Of a stretch of 64,000 bases of DNA, positions 1-8,845 are shown one piece after another. Every line of letters starts with the position of its first letter. The stretch's first letter is position 1. The notes beneath the pieces are model-generated. The model was not told the origin of the DNA. It worked only from the letters and a program-made list of their open reading frames with translations, and searched no databases. The stretch is from positions 186,001 to 250,000 of the forward strand of contig NZ_JAATEO010000001.1 of the NCBI RefSeq assembly GCF_012034245.1, read 5' to 3'. The DNA is from Micromonospora thermarum. GTDB lineage: Bacteria; Actinomycetota; Actinomycetes; Mycobacteriales; Micromonosporaceae. Made by a program: the position numbers and the translations under genes.

Positions 1-360
1 GAAGCGGAGGCACCACACCTGGTCGAAGCTGTCCGCCGGTAGCGGCAAAGCGTGCATGCTGCCGTGGACGAAGGTACCGTTCGGACATGCGACCCGGGCC
101 GCGGCCAGGGCCGCCTCGTTGATGTCGACGCCGACGATGTCGCCGCCGAGTGCGGTTATCGCCCGGGTGACGCGACCGGCGCCGCACCCCACATCGAGGA
201 TCCGCGCCCCCACGCCGAGCCGGCGGTAGAGGGTCTCCTCACAGGGGCGCAGCGGTGCGGTGTCGTAAAACGAGGTCTCACCCGCGTAGTGGACCTGGTT
301 CAGCGCGCGGATCATGGCCGCGTAGTCGATCTCGGTGATACCGCCGTGGGTAGTCGTCAT
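1..360 (-). CDS. Class I SAM-dependent methyltransferase (3' end outside the window)
   Basis: The 120 visible codons run from an ATG at 360 to the window edge, so the C-terminus is missing. The glycine-rich SAM-binding motif I (DVGCGAGRV) lies near residue 50, followed by an acidic strand end (VGVDI) and an LPLPADSFD motif typical of methyltransferase post-II regions. Its ATG overlaps the stop codon of the upstream SDR gene (ATGA), so the two are probably translated together. The substrate cannot be read from the sequence. It is a small-molecule type methyltransferase rather than a DNA or rRNA enzyme, by inference from motif layout only. Confidence 0.85.
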   Translation of the reverse strand, partial: MTTTHGGITEIDYAAMIRALNQVHYAGETSFYDTAPLRPCEETLYRRLGVGARILDVGCGAGRVTRAITALGGDIVGVDINEAALAAARVACPNGTFVHGSMHALPLPADSFDQVWCLRF

Positions 361-1061
361 CGCAGTCCCAGTCCTCCGTCGACGTGCAGCGTGCTGCCGG
401 TGATGTACGACGCCCTCGGCGACAGCAGGAAGGTGATCGCGTCCGCCACCTCTTCCGGTTCACCGCAGCGCCTGAGAAGACAGCGGTGGCCGGCGGCCTT
501 GTCGGGGGTCATCTGAGTGGCGATCGCACCCGGCACGACCGTGTTGACGCGGATGCCTCGATCGGCCAGCTGCGCGGCGGTCACCCGGGTGAGCGCCTCC
601 ACGCCGCCTTTGGCGACCGCGTACCCGAGTCGCTCCGGGTGCCCGTAGTGGGCGTTGACCGAACTGACGTTGACGATGGCGGCAGGAGCGGCGGCGTACG
701 CGACGAACTCGCGGATCACCAGGAAAGCGGAGCTCAGATTGACTGCGAGCATCCGCTCCCACTCCGCGGCGTCCGCATCGAGGATCGAGGTCCGCTCTAC
801 CGCTCCCGCGCAGTTCACCAGCCCACCCACCGATCCCGGCTTGACGTGATCGGCGAAGAACGACTGCACCTGCTGCTCGTCCGCGACGTCAACGTCGTGC
901 CAGGAAGGGCCCTGGTCCCCGCGCGGAACGTCCGCGGGCACATGAATATCCAATCCGTACACCGGAAGGCCCCTGCTCATGGCCGCCCGCACGGTGGCGA
1001 GACCGATACCCCGCCCGGCACCCGTCACGATCAGGGCGGATGGAACTGTCTCGTGCTCCAC
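357..1061 (-). CDS. SDR family NAD(P)-dependent oxidoreductase
   Basis: A classical short-chain dehydrogenase of about 234 residues. It has the cofactor motif TGAGRGIG near the N-terminus, an NCAG motif, a catalytic Ser in VSSVNA and the YxxxK catalytic pair (YAVAK). The C-terminus ends GGLGLR, as is usual for the family. A GTG at 1061 is chosen because GGGAGG sits five bases upstream; a GTG two codons earlier at 1067 is also open but touches that ribosome site. It is co-transcribed with the overlapping methyltransferase and diverges from the XRE regulator. The pair suggests oxidation and methylation of one small molecule, but the substrate is unknown. Confidence 0.9.
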   Translation of the reverse strand: MEHETVPSALIVTGAGRGIGLATVRAAMSRGLPVYGLDIHVPADVPRGDQGPSWHDVDVADEQQVQSFFADHVKPGSVGGLVNCAGAVERTSILDADAAEWERMLAVNLSSAFLVIREFVAYAAAPAAIVNVSSVNAHYGHPERLGYAVAKGGVEALTRVTAAQLADRGIRVNTVVPGAIATQMTPDKAAGHRCLLRRCGEPEEVADAITFLLSPRASYITGSTLHVDGGLGLR

Positions 1062-1163
1062 TGGCACCTCCCAGGGTCGTGAAGAACCAGGGCGGATCCG
1101 ACGAGTGGTCGCGCCCTGATGTCCTTACACTCGCCCTCAGAGTCGCTGTCGTGAATGCCGAGC

Positions 1164-1188
1164 ATGCGGACGAAGTGGTTGTCCGCAT
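1164..1188. promoter_or_regulatory. Dyad operator candidate, copy 1
   Basis: ATGCGGAC at 1164-1171 and GTCCGCAT at 1181-1188 form a perfect 8-bp inverted repeat with a 9-bp spacer, between the divergent SDR and XRE-regulator genes. A near-identical dyad lies at 4741-4768 in the next divergent intergenic region. A shared dyad in two neighbouring divergent promoters is typical of an operator for a local regulator. The XRE protein starting at 1331 is the obvious candidate, by inference. Confidence 0.6.
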
Positions 1189-1330
1189 ACCGCACGTCTC
1201 ATGGCCGGCGGTTCGTTCAGGCTGTTCCCGGCGTTCCTGGTTGCGCCGCGCTGAACACTGAGTGACCCTATCTGCGCGATGTCCACGCTGCTCAATGCCA
1301 TCGGTCGCGAGCAGCCCGAAAGGCGGTGCC

Positions 1331-2716
1331 ATGGGCCAGACCCCGCGGGCGCTCCAGCCATCCCTGTCCGAGCGCCACTTCTTCGGCGCCGAACTGCGTC
1401 GGCTGCGCGAACGCGCCAACCTCTCGCAGGCGCGGCTCGGCATCATGATCCGTTTCAGTGCCGATCTGGTGCGTCGCGTGGAGACGGCCGACCGGTTCCC
1501 GTCCCGGGAGTTTGTCGAGGCCTGCGACAAGGCACTGGCGACCGGGGGCGCCCTGATGCGCCTGCTACCGCTGCTCGACAGGAACCGGACCAGCGACGGC
1601 AAGCCGACCGCCACCTCGCCAGCCGGCGGTGGCCTCAGCAGCGTGCTGTCCGATCGTCCGGCGGAGACGTCGGGGCTGGCCGAGATGGTCGCTCGGGTTC
1701 CGTTCCAACCCGGTGTCCTCGATCGCGCCGCCCTGGACTGGCTGAACGCTGCGGCGGGACCCCGGCTGCCCGTGGCCGGACGACCTGGCTCGTCTGACCA
1801 GGTTGACGAAGAGGATCTTCACTCGGCGGAGACCGCTCTGGCGATGTTCCGGCAGTTGGACCACACCCACGGCGCCGGACGAGTCCACGCCCAGGTGCAG
1901 CGGTACGTCGAAGGCGAACTGAACCGGCTGCTGGCGAACACCCCAACCTCCGAGGCGGTCGGCCGGCACCTCTACACGCTGGCGGCGGGATTCTTCGAGC
2001 TCTGCGGGTACCAGGCGGTCGACACCGGCGCACATGGCCTCGCCCAGCGCCGCTACCTACGCGCTCTGCGGCTGACGGAAGCCGCCGACGACCGCCTGTA
2101 TGGCAGCTACCTGCTCGCCGTGAACATCGGCCACCTCGCGCTGCACTGCGGGCACCCCGAGCCGGCACGCAGGATGGCGCTGACGGCGGTGAGAGGAAGC
2201 GAGACCCAGGCGACGCCCGCTGTGGCCGCCGCGCTGCACGCGGTGGTGGCCCGTACGCACGCCCGCCTCGGACGCGAAGGCGACTGCCTGAACCACCTCG
2301 ACATCGCGGAGAGGCAACTGGCCCGCAGCAAGCCCGAGGCCGAGCCGGCGTGGATCCGGTACTTCGACGCGGCGTACCTCGCCGACGAGATCGCGCACTG
2401 CTTCCACGACCTGGGCCGACCGCGGCAAACCCAACGGCACCTGGGCGACGCCCTCACCGCGCTGAGCCCCACCCACGTCCGGCGACTCGCCATCGACACC
2501 GCGCTCCTGGCCTCGTCGCTGGCCGCCGCCGGCCGCATCGACGAAGCCTGCGCCACCGCACGCGAGGCAGTCGACCACGCCGCACGAACCACCTCACACC
2601 GCTGCCTGCAGCGCATCGTCGAGGTACAGGCCGACCTCGAGCCCTACCGGTGTGAGACGGAGGTCCGCGAATTCGGCGAGTACGTGCGTCACCGACTACC
2701 GCTGGCGGCTGTGTAA
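1331..2716 (+). CDS. XRE-family transcriptional regulator with helical-repeat C-terminus
   Basis: A 461-residue protein starting at an ATG preceded by AAGGCGG. Residues about 15-75 form a helix-turn-helix of the XRE type (LRRLRERANLSQARLG, then a recognition helix). The remaining roughly 350 residues are alanine-rich helical hairpins resembling tetratricopeptide repeats, without an ATPase motif. This resembles actinobacterial regulators that sense a ligand or partner through a TPR array. An upstream in-frame extension to 1262 lacks a ribosome site. The 3' end overlaps the convergent peptidase gene by 21 bp. It sits between two promoters sharing a dyad, so it may control both. Confidence 0.85.
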   Translation: MGQTPRALQPSLSERHFFGAELRRLRERANLSQARLGIMIRFSADLVRRVETADRFPSREFVEACDKALATGGALMRLLPLLDRNRTSDGKPTATSPAGGGLSSVLSDRPAETSGLAEMVARVPFQPGVLDRAALDWLNAAAGPRLPVAGRPGSSDQVDEEDLHSAETALAMFRQLDHTHGAGRVHAQVQRYVEGELNRLLANTPTSEAVGRHLYTLAAGFFELCGYQAVDTGAHGLAQRRYLRALRLTEAADDRLYGSYLLAVNIGHLALHCGHPEPARRMALTAVRGSETQATPAVAAALHAVVARTHARLGREGDCLNHLDIAERQLARSKPEAEPAWIRYFDAAYLADEIAHCFHDLGRPRQTQRHLGDALTALSPTHVRRLAIDTALLASSLAAAGRIDEACATAREAVDHAARTTSHRCLQRIVEVQADLEPYRCETEVREFGEYVRHRLPLAAV

Positions 2717-4525
2717 CCCCTGCTGACCGTTGGCCGCACCCGCCATCACCGAACGGTAGTGAGCGAGCTCCGCCTCCAGCGCGGCACCCGCTCGACGGGA
2801 TGTCGCCACATAGTGGCCGACATCAGGAACGAGTAACACCTCGGGCGCCGAACCGAGCAACGTCAACTCCTCGGCGAGTTCGCGTACGTCCTCGACCACG
2901 GCTACCTCGTCGGCGGTGCCGTGAATGAGCAGCACCGGCCGCTGGACAGCGGCGGCACGGACGCGGCCGGCCCCACCTCGCAGCCGCATCGCGTGCGCCC
3001 GCTGGAACCGGGGCACCGTCTGCGCCCACCGGTCAGGATCCACGATCGCCGACACGGCGGTGGCGGCGGCGAACGGGCCGTCTTGCGCCACGGCGTGCAA
3101 CGCGGTGTATCCGCCGGCGCTGGCACCCCGGATGAACACCTGCCCCGGCGCCGCCCGCCCGGTCGACAGCAGGTGAACCGCCACCGCCGCGCAGTCATCG
3201 ACGTCGTCCAGACCCCACCGGCCGTAGAGCGATTCCCGGAACGCCCGGCCGTACCCGGTGCTACCCAGGTAGTCGACATCAACGACGGCGAACCCGCGAC
3301 TGGTGAAGAACTGCGCCTGCCAGTCCAGGCGCAACAGGCAGGAGGCGGTAGGCCCAGGATGCGCCCGAACGATCACCGGTGCCCGCCAGTCGGCAGCCGA
3401 GCCCGTCGGCGGATACACGAGGGCAAGCACCTCCCGATCACTCGCCACTCGAACGCGTAGCTGCGTCGGCGTCGATACTCGAGCCCCGTCGAGTCCGGCG
3501 TGCTCCGGCCTGGCAAGCACCTCGACCTGGGGATCGGCATCAGCCAGGTCGATCAGCGCGACCTGCGGGGCTGCGGTCGGTGATGATCCGATCAACGCCA
3601 CCGTCGTCCCTCGAACGGCCAGGTACGGCTTGATCGACGTGTACGGGAGGTCGACCGGGCGGACAGCGCCGTCGGAATCGATGACGACAAGGCGGTGTCG
3701 CGGCCCCTCCTGCACCGCCACGACGATCCGGCCGTCGTCGAGGAAACCGTACGACGCGTAACCCAGCTCCCATGGCTCCGCGGCGCACTCACCCGCGATC
3801 GGTGCCACCGCCTCCACCTCGAGGCCGTCCCACCGGTAGAGGTTCCACCAGCCACTGCGGTCCGACACGAAGTACAACGCGCCGTCGGGTCCCCACCGCG
3901 GCTCAACCGCAGACTCATCCGGACCACCGGCCAGTCTCACTGCGCCCTCGACGGAACCACGCGGCGAGTAGGAGGCCACCCACACCTCACAGGCATCCCA
4001 GGGCATGTCGCGCTCGCTCCACGCGGTCCAGGCCAACCAACCCGGACCCGGCCGAGGCGCGGCGAGGAACCCCCGGGACGAGGCAAGAGTCCGCACCTGC
4101 GGAGCACCGGTGAGCGACACCGCTACGAGTTCGTCACCCTGCTCCGACTCCCGCACAGCCAGCAACTCGCCGTCACCGATCGTCAGGTCACCGAAGGATC
4201 CATGGCTGACCAGGTCGAGTCCCTCGCCGTGACGACGGCTCCGATAGAGGCCATCGCCGCCGGCGCACCACAACGTCCCGTCGGTGACAGCGAACGAACC
4301 GCCTCCGTACGCGTGAACTCCACTGGCGATATCGAAGCCCGACGGACTGACATCACGCGTGCCCTCGCCCGGCCGCCAACCTGTCACCGTCGTACCCCCG
4401 CCGGCATCGGGGCGAGTCTCCAACCAGTACAGGCCGTCATCACCGGTACGCAGCTGGTCATAACTCACCGAGGCGCGGACGGCGTCGTCCACCGCCACTT
4501 CAGTGATCCTGTCCGCCAGCCTCAC
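2696..4525 (-). CDS. S9-family (prolyl oligopeptidase-like) serine peptidase
   Basis: A 609-residue protein. The N-terminal two thirds are propeller-like, with repeated WxPDG/VSDR blades, and the C-terminal part is an alpha/beta hydrolase. The nucleophile elbow GASAGGY places the catalytic Ser at residue 469, and the catalytic His is in PDVGHYV at residue 571. The GTG at 4525 is chosen because GAGGAGG stands just upstream; an earlier ATG at 4594 has no such site. No signal peptide is visible, so the enzyme is probably cytosolic and cleaves short or modified peptides. It diverges from a permease/amidase operon across a dyad, which suggests a shared role in using imported amino-acid or peptide derivatives. 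Confidence 0.9.
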   Translation of the reverse strand: MRLADRITEVAVDDAVRASVSYDQLRTGDDGLYWLETRPDAGGGTTVTGWRPGEGTRDVSPSGFDIASGVHAYGGGSFAVTDGTLWCAGGDGLYRSRRHGEGLDLVSHGSFGDLTIGDGELLAVRESEQGDELVAVSLTGAPQVRTLASSRGFLAAPRPGPGWLAWTAWSERDMPWDACEVWVASYSPRGSVEGAVRLAGGPDESAVEPRWGPDGALYFVSDRSGWWNLYRWDGLEVEAVAPIAGECAAEPWELGYASYGFLDDGRIVVAVQEGPRHRLVVIDSDGAVRPVDLPYTSIKPYLAVRGTTVALIGSSPTAAPQVALIDLADADPQVEVLARPEHAGLDGARVSTPTQLRVRVASDREVLALVYPPTGSAADWRAPVIVRAHPGPTASCLLRLDWQAQFFTSRGFAVVDVDYLGSTGYGRAFRESLYGRWGLDDVDDCAAVAVHLLSTGRAAPGQVFIRGASAGGYTALHAVAQDGPFAAATAVSAIVDPDRWAQTVPRFQRAHAMRLRGGAGRVRAAAVQRPVLLIHGTADEVAVVEDVRELAEELTLLGSAPEVLLVPDVGHYVATSRRAGAALEAELAHYRSVMAGAANGQQGLHSRQR

Positions 4526-4740
4526 GCGTCCTCCTCGAACAACCTCCACGCGCGACCGGACGACGGCGGGCTCGTCAACCGGTCGCCGGGGCACCGGCGA
4601 AGCCAGCGGCGAGTCTCGGTCCGTCGGGCCGGCGCGAGCGCCCAGACGTGGCCGACTCTACGCCCGAGTGCCTCGGAACTACCGCTGGATGTCTCCTCGT
4701 AAGCGGCCCGCCAACCCGTTGTTCTCGCCGGGGCAACGTC

Positions 4741-4768
4741 GATGCGGACAACAGTTCTTGTCCGCATC
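4741..4768. promoter_or_regulatory. Dyad operator candidate, copy 2
   Basis: GATGCGGACAA at 4741-4751 and TTGTCCGCATC at 4758-4768 are perfect 11-bp inverted arms with a 6-bp centre. The core matches the dyad at 1164-1188 except that the half-sites are one base further apart. It lies between the divergent peptidase and permease genes, where one bound protein could control both directions. Confidence 0.65.
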
Positions 4769-4882
4769 TTCGGTATCGACCATGCCATTCGAATCGAGCC
4801 ATCATTCGCAGCGGTAAGGCCATTCACGGGGGGCGCAGCAATGAATGTTGCGTCCCGATGACGACGTCGATGAAAGGGTCCG

Positions 4883-6289
4883 ATGCAACTACAGGAGGAA
4901 TTGGCGCGCTACGGCTATCGCCAAGAGTTGGCCCGGAAGCTTCGGTTCCGGGACCTGGTCGCGTACGGGCTGGTGTACATGGTGCCGATCGCGCCGATGG
5001 CGATCTTCGGCAGCGTGTACGCCGGCTCGGGCGGCATGGTGGCTCTGGCGTACGCGGTCGGTGTTGTGGCGTTGGTGTTCACCGCGTTCTCGTACGCGCA
5101 GATGGTGAAGGCGTTCCCGATGTCGGGCAGCGTCTACAACTACGCGGGCCGGGGCGTCAGCCCGCCGGTCGGTTTCCTGGCCGGCTGGGTGATCCTGCTC
5201 GACTACGTGCTGGTGCCGGGGCTGCTGTATCTGGTGGCGTCGGTGGCGATGCACGCCACGGTCCCGGCGGTGCCGGTGTGGCTGTGGCTGCTCGGGTTCG
5301 TCGTGGTCAACACGATCGTCAACTCGGTCGGCATCCGGATGACCGCGATGGTCACCCGAGTGATGCTGGTCGGTGAGCTGATCGTCCTGGCGATCTTCCT
5401 GGTTGTCGCGGGCTGGGTCCTCGCGACCGGAAAGGGCAGGTTCAGCTGGGAGGCGTTCTACAACTCCGAGACCTTCACCTGGTCCCTCGTCGCGGGGGCG
5501 GTGTCGATCGCGGTGTTGTCGTTCCTGGGCTTTGACGGGATCAGCATGTTGGCCGAGGAGGCCAAGGGCGGCTCCCGGCAGGTCGGCCGGGCGATGGCCG
5601 CCGTCCTGGTCCTGGCCGGGGTGTTGTTCATCGCGCAGACGTGGCTGGCCGCGATGCTTGTCCCCGACTCCGGCACGCTTCTCGCGCAGGGGGATCCGGA
5701 CGGCACCGCGTTCTACGACGCCGCCGCTGTGGCCGGCGGGGGCTGGCTAGCGACCCTGTGCGCGGTGGCGACGGCCATCGCCTGGGGCCTGCCGAACTCG
5801 ATGGTCGCGCAGGTCGCCACGTCCCGGCTGCTCTATGCGATGGCCCGGGACCGGCAACTGCCCGGTTTCCTGGCGAAGGTGTCGATCCGTCGCAGCGTTC
5901 CGATCAACGCCACGCTGCTCACCGGCGTCGTGTCTGTGGTGCTCGGCCTGTACATGGCCACCCGCGCGGACGGGATCACCCTGCTGTCATCGCTGATCAA
6001 TTTCGGGGCGATGGTCGCGTTTCTGGTTCTGCACGTCTCGGTGGTCGTGCATCACCTGATCCGTCGGCGCAGCGGCAACTGGTGGGCGCACCTGTTCATG
6101 CCTAGCCTCGGGTTCGCGGTCCTCGCCTTCGTCGTGGTGAACGCCAACATCGCCGCCCAGCGCCTCGGCCTGGCCTGGCTCGCTCTCGGGGTCGTCGTTC
6201 TCGCTGGCCTGTATCTGTCTGGCCGCCGGCCGGTGCTGTCCGGCTTCGCGCCCGCGCAGGTGCCGGCTCGTGACGTGGAGCGGGTGTGA
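4883..6289 (+). CDS. APC-superfamily amino acid permease
   Basis: A 468-residue integral membrane protein with about 12 hydrophobic segments. The first (VAYGLVYMVPIAPMAIFG) begins after a short cytoplasmic N-terminus, as in amino acid-polyamine-organocation transporters. The SGSVYNYAGRG stretch around residue 80 corresponds to the conserved first-helix region of the family. Its stop overlaps the GTG of the following amidase (GTGA), so it is the first gene of an operon with the amidase and the two genes after it. It probably imports an amino acid, amide or amine that the amidase then hydrolyses. The exact substrate is not readable. Confidence 0.9.
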   Translation: MQLQEELARYGYRQELARKLRFRDLVAYGLVYMVPIAPMAIFGSVYAGSGGMVALAYAVGVVALVFTAFSYAQMVKAFPMSGSVYNYAGRGVSPPVGFLAGWVILLDYVLVPGLLYLVASVAMHATVPAVPVWLWLLGFVVVNTIVNSVGIRMTAMVTRVMLVGELIVLAIFLVVAGWVLATGKGRFSWEAFYNSETFTWSLVAGAVSIAVLSFLGFDGISMLAEEAKGGSRQVGRAMAAVLVLAGVLFIAQTWLAAMLVPDSGTLLAQGDPDGTAFYDAAAVAGGGWLATLCAVATAIAWGLPNSMVAQVATSRLLYAMARDRQLPGFLAKVSIRRSVPINATLLTGVVSVVLGLYMATRADGITLLSSLINFGAMVAFLVLHVSVVVHHLIRRRSGNWWAHLFMPSLGFAVLAFVVVNANIAAQRLGLAWLALGVVVLAGLYLSGRRPVLSGFAPAQVPARDVERV

Positions 6290-7299
6290 TCGGTATGGAC
6301 ATGATCACCTACCGGCCCGCCCGCGACGAGCTGGCCTACACCTTCGGCGGCCGGATGCCGGTGGCTCACGTCCGCTCCGGCGATGTGCTGCAGGTGTTCA
6401 CCGAGGACTGTTTCGGCGGCCTCGTCCGCGGGCCGGCGGACCTGCCGTCGCAGGTGTGCCGGATGCCGTACCTGAACCCGGTGTCCGGGCCGTTCTTCGT
6501 CGAGGACGCCGAGCCCGGCGACACCCTCGCCATCCACCTTGCCGCCATCACACCCGCCCGCGACTGGGGAGTGTCGTCGACGTTCCCGCACTTCGGGGCG
6601 CTGACCTCCACCTCGCACACCGCGACCTTGCAGCCGCCCTTGGAAGAGCGGGTGTGGGTGTACGACATCGACCGGCAGGCCGGGGCGGTCCGCTTCCACG
6701 CCACGGGCAGCGATCACTCCGTCGACCTGCCGTTGGAGCCGATGATCGGCACGATCGGTGTCGCTCCCGGCGGATTCGAGGCCCGCTCCACGATCGTCCC
6801 GGATACCCATGGCGGGAACCTCGACACCCCCGAGCTGCGCGCCGGGACCACCCTTTACCTGGGCGTGAACGTGCATGGGGCGATGTTCGCCCTCGGCGAC
6901 GGGCATGCCCGCCAGGGCGAGGGGGAGGCCTGCGGGGTCGGGGTGGAAATCGCCACGACCACCACCGTGATCATCGAGGTCATCAAGGGCGTCCCGACGG
7001 TATGGCCACGGCTGGAGACCGACCGGGAGATCATGTCGGTCGGCTGCGCCCGGCCCCTTGAGGACGCCTACCGGATCGCCCACCGCGATCTGGTCGGCTG
7101 GACCAGCACGCTCACCGGCTTGGAGGAACTCGACGCCTACCAGCTGATCTCGCAGGCGGGGCGGGCGCCGATCGGCAACGTGTGCGACCCGAACTACACC
7201 ATCCTCGCCGCCGTCGACAAGGCACTGCTTCCCGACTCGGCCGCCGCCTACGGCGAGGTGCACGCCCGGTTGCGGCAACGTTCGGTCGGGCTGCGATAG
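6286..7299 (+). CDS. Acetamidase/formamidase family protein
   Basis: A 337-residue protein of the FmdA_AmdA family, which hydrolyses formamide, acetamide or related small amides to ammonia and a carboxylate. Visible hallmarks are the N-terminal substrate-channel strands, the NPVSGPFFVEDAEPGD segment, GTIGVAP, and a glycine- and acid-rich HGAMFALGDGHARQGEGE segment normally holding metal and active-site residues. Translation may start at the GTG at 6286, overlapping the permease stop, or at ATG 6295. Coupling to an APC permease suggests uptake and deamidation of one compound as a nitrogen source. Confidence 0.9.
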   Translation: MIGMDMITYRPARDELAYTFGGRMPVAHVRSGDVLQVFTEDCFGGLVRGPADLPSQVCRMPYLNPVSGPFFVEDAEPGDTLAIHLAAITPARDWGVSSTFPHFGALTSTSHTATLQPPLEERVWVYDIDRQAGAVRFHATGSDHSVDLPLEPMIGTIGVAPGGFEARSTIVPDTHGGNLDTPELRAGTTLYLGVNVHGAMFALGDGHARQGEGEACGVGVEIATTTTVIIEVIKGVPTVWPRLETDREIMSVGCARPLEDAYRIAHRDLVGWTSTLTGLEELDAYQLISQAGRAPIGNVCDPNYTILAAVDKALLPDSAAAYGEVHARLRQRSVGLR

Positions 7300-7311
7300 G
7301 GAGGCGGTGCG

Positions 7312-7992
7312 ATGACCGCGTCAATCCCGCGACTGCCGCTGCGTGACGAGCTATTCCTGCTCGGCCACAACGACGACACCGGCCTGCCTCACATCCACCG
7401 GCAGTCGTTGGCGCTGGGTATGGCCGGAGCGGTCCTGATCGACCTGTTCCTGGCCGGGCGGATTGTCCTTGACCGGAACGACGATGCCCGCCCGGCCGGC
7501 GAGCAGCGGATCCGGCTGCACATCGATCGGCCCGTCGGCGACCTGATCGCCGACACCGCCATCGCCTCCGTCCGCCACGCCAGGTTCGCCCCGACCCTGC
7601 GGGGATGGCTGTCATGGTTCGCCGCCGACCTGTACGAACGCACCCGCGCCGGCCTGCACGCCGGCGGGATCCTGCATCGCACCAGCCGCCGCCGGCTCGG
7701 TGGGCTCGCCCGCACCGAGGTCTACCTCGTCACCGACAGCAAGTGGGTGGTCGTGGCGCGGTCCCGGCTGAGGTACCTCGCCGCCGGTCGGGAGCAGCCG
7801 GACAACCACACCGCCGCGCTCGCCGGCCTCGTCGCCGTCCTCGGCCTGACCACCCACCTGTACCTCCACGACACCAACACCGTCACCGGCCAGCTGCGGA
7901 CGATCGCCGAACAGCACCACCGGCCGGTACGCGACATCACCGCCGCCGTCGACGCCGCGGTCGGTGACCTCGCTACCGCCGCCTACCGCTAA
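7312..7992 (+). CDS. GOLPH3/VPS74-family (GPP34) protein
   Basis: A 226-residue protein with the GPP34 fold signature: an N-terminal LRDELFLLGHNDDTG, a long hydrophobic helix (LALGMAGAVLIDLFLAGRI) and a terminal LTTHLYLHD helix bundle. Eukaryotic members bind phosphoinositides; the bacterial role is unknown, though actinomycetes carry many copies. It starts 12 bases after the amidase stop, preceded by GGGAGG, so it belongs to the permease operon. Nothing in the sequence points to a specific ligand. Confidence 0.85.
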   Translation: MTASIPRLPLRDELFLLGHNDDTGLPHIHRQSLALGMAGAVLIDLFLAGRIVLDRNDDARPAGEQRIRLHIDRPVGDLIADTAIASVRHARFAPTLRGWLSWFAADLYERTRAGLHAGGILHRTSRRRLGGLARTEVYLVTDSKWVVVARSRLRYLAAGREQPDNHTAALAGLVAVLGLTTHLYLHDTNTVTGQLRTIAEQHHRPVRDITAAVDAAVGDLATAAYR

Positions 7993-8018
7993 TCGCTCAC
8001 GACAAGGAGACCGACCTG

Positions 8019-8687
8019 ATGGACGCCGCTGTGCGTATCCGGGCCGCCCGCTGGGCCGACAAAGACCCCGTCGCGACGCTGATCGCCGCCGCCCTGCACC
8101 CCACCCCGCTCGCCGCATGGCTCGTACCCGACCCCGCGCTGCGGCGCCGGGTGCTGACCGAAGTCCTCGCGATCTGGGTGGAACACGCCATGTTCTACGG
8201 CGACAGCCACGTCACCGACGACCTGATGGCCGCCACCGTCGGGTTCCACCGCTACCGGCCCATCCCACCACCGGCCAACTACCGCCACCGGCTCACCGAC
8301 GCCGCCGGCCCCCACGCCGACCGCTTCGACCTGCTCGACACCCTGCTGTCCGAGCCTCGGCCCAGCGAGCCGCACTACCACCTGGCGTTCCTCGCCGTGC
8401 ACCCCGACGCCCGAGGCACGGGACGGGCGACGGCGATACTCACCCACCACCGACGCCGACTCGACCGCATCGATCTGCCCTCCTGGACCGACACCACCAC
8501 CGACGCCCACACCCTGTACACCCGCCACGGCTACACCCCCCGACCGCCGATCCCTCTGCCCGACGGGCCGGCCCTGCAGCCCATGCGCCGCAACCCCGAC
8601 CGCCGCCTCGACACCTGGCCCAGCAGCCTCGCCCGCCCCGCCGCACCCCTCCCAGATCACTCCCTACCCACCACGGGACGACAGTGA
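8019..8687 (+). CDS. GNAT-family N-acetyltransferase
   Basis: A 222-residue protein. It has a GNAT motif A near residues 125-145 (LAFLAVHPDARGTGRATAIL), where the ARGTGRA part is the acetyl-CoA pyrophosphate loop. A C-terminal tail follows (YTRHGYTPRPP), typical of motif B. The ATG at 8019 follows AAGGAG. It ends the operon of permease, amidase and GPP34 protein. It may acetylate the imported amine or a product of it, but this is inference from position only. Confidence 0.85.
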   Translation: MDAAVRIRAARWADKDPVATLIAAALHPTPLAAWLVPDPALRRRVLTEVLAIWVEHAMFYGDSHVTDDLMAATVGFHRYRPIPPPANYRHRLTDAAGPHADRFDLLDTLLSEPRPSEPHYHLAFLAVHPDARGTGRATAILTHHRRRLDRIDLPSWTDTTTDAHTLYTRHGYTPRPPIPLPDGPALQPMRRNPDRRLDTWPSSLARPAAPLPDHSLPTTGRQ

Positions 8688-8845
8688 GATCCCGACAGCG
8701 GTAGGTGGCCCCGAACGAGTTCAGTGCGCCCGCAGTCCGCCCGGCGGCGTGTGGTGCCGTAGCACGGTAGGTGACCGCCGGCTTCCCGCCCGTGGTCGCG
8801 ACCTAACCTCCGCCCTGACGTCTCTGATCGAGGAACGACGAGCCG

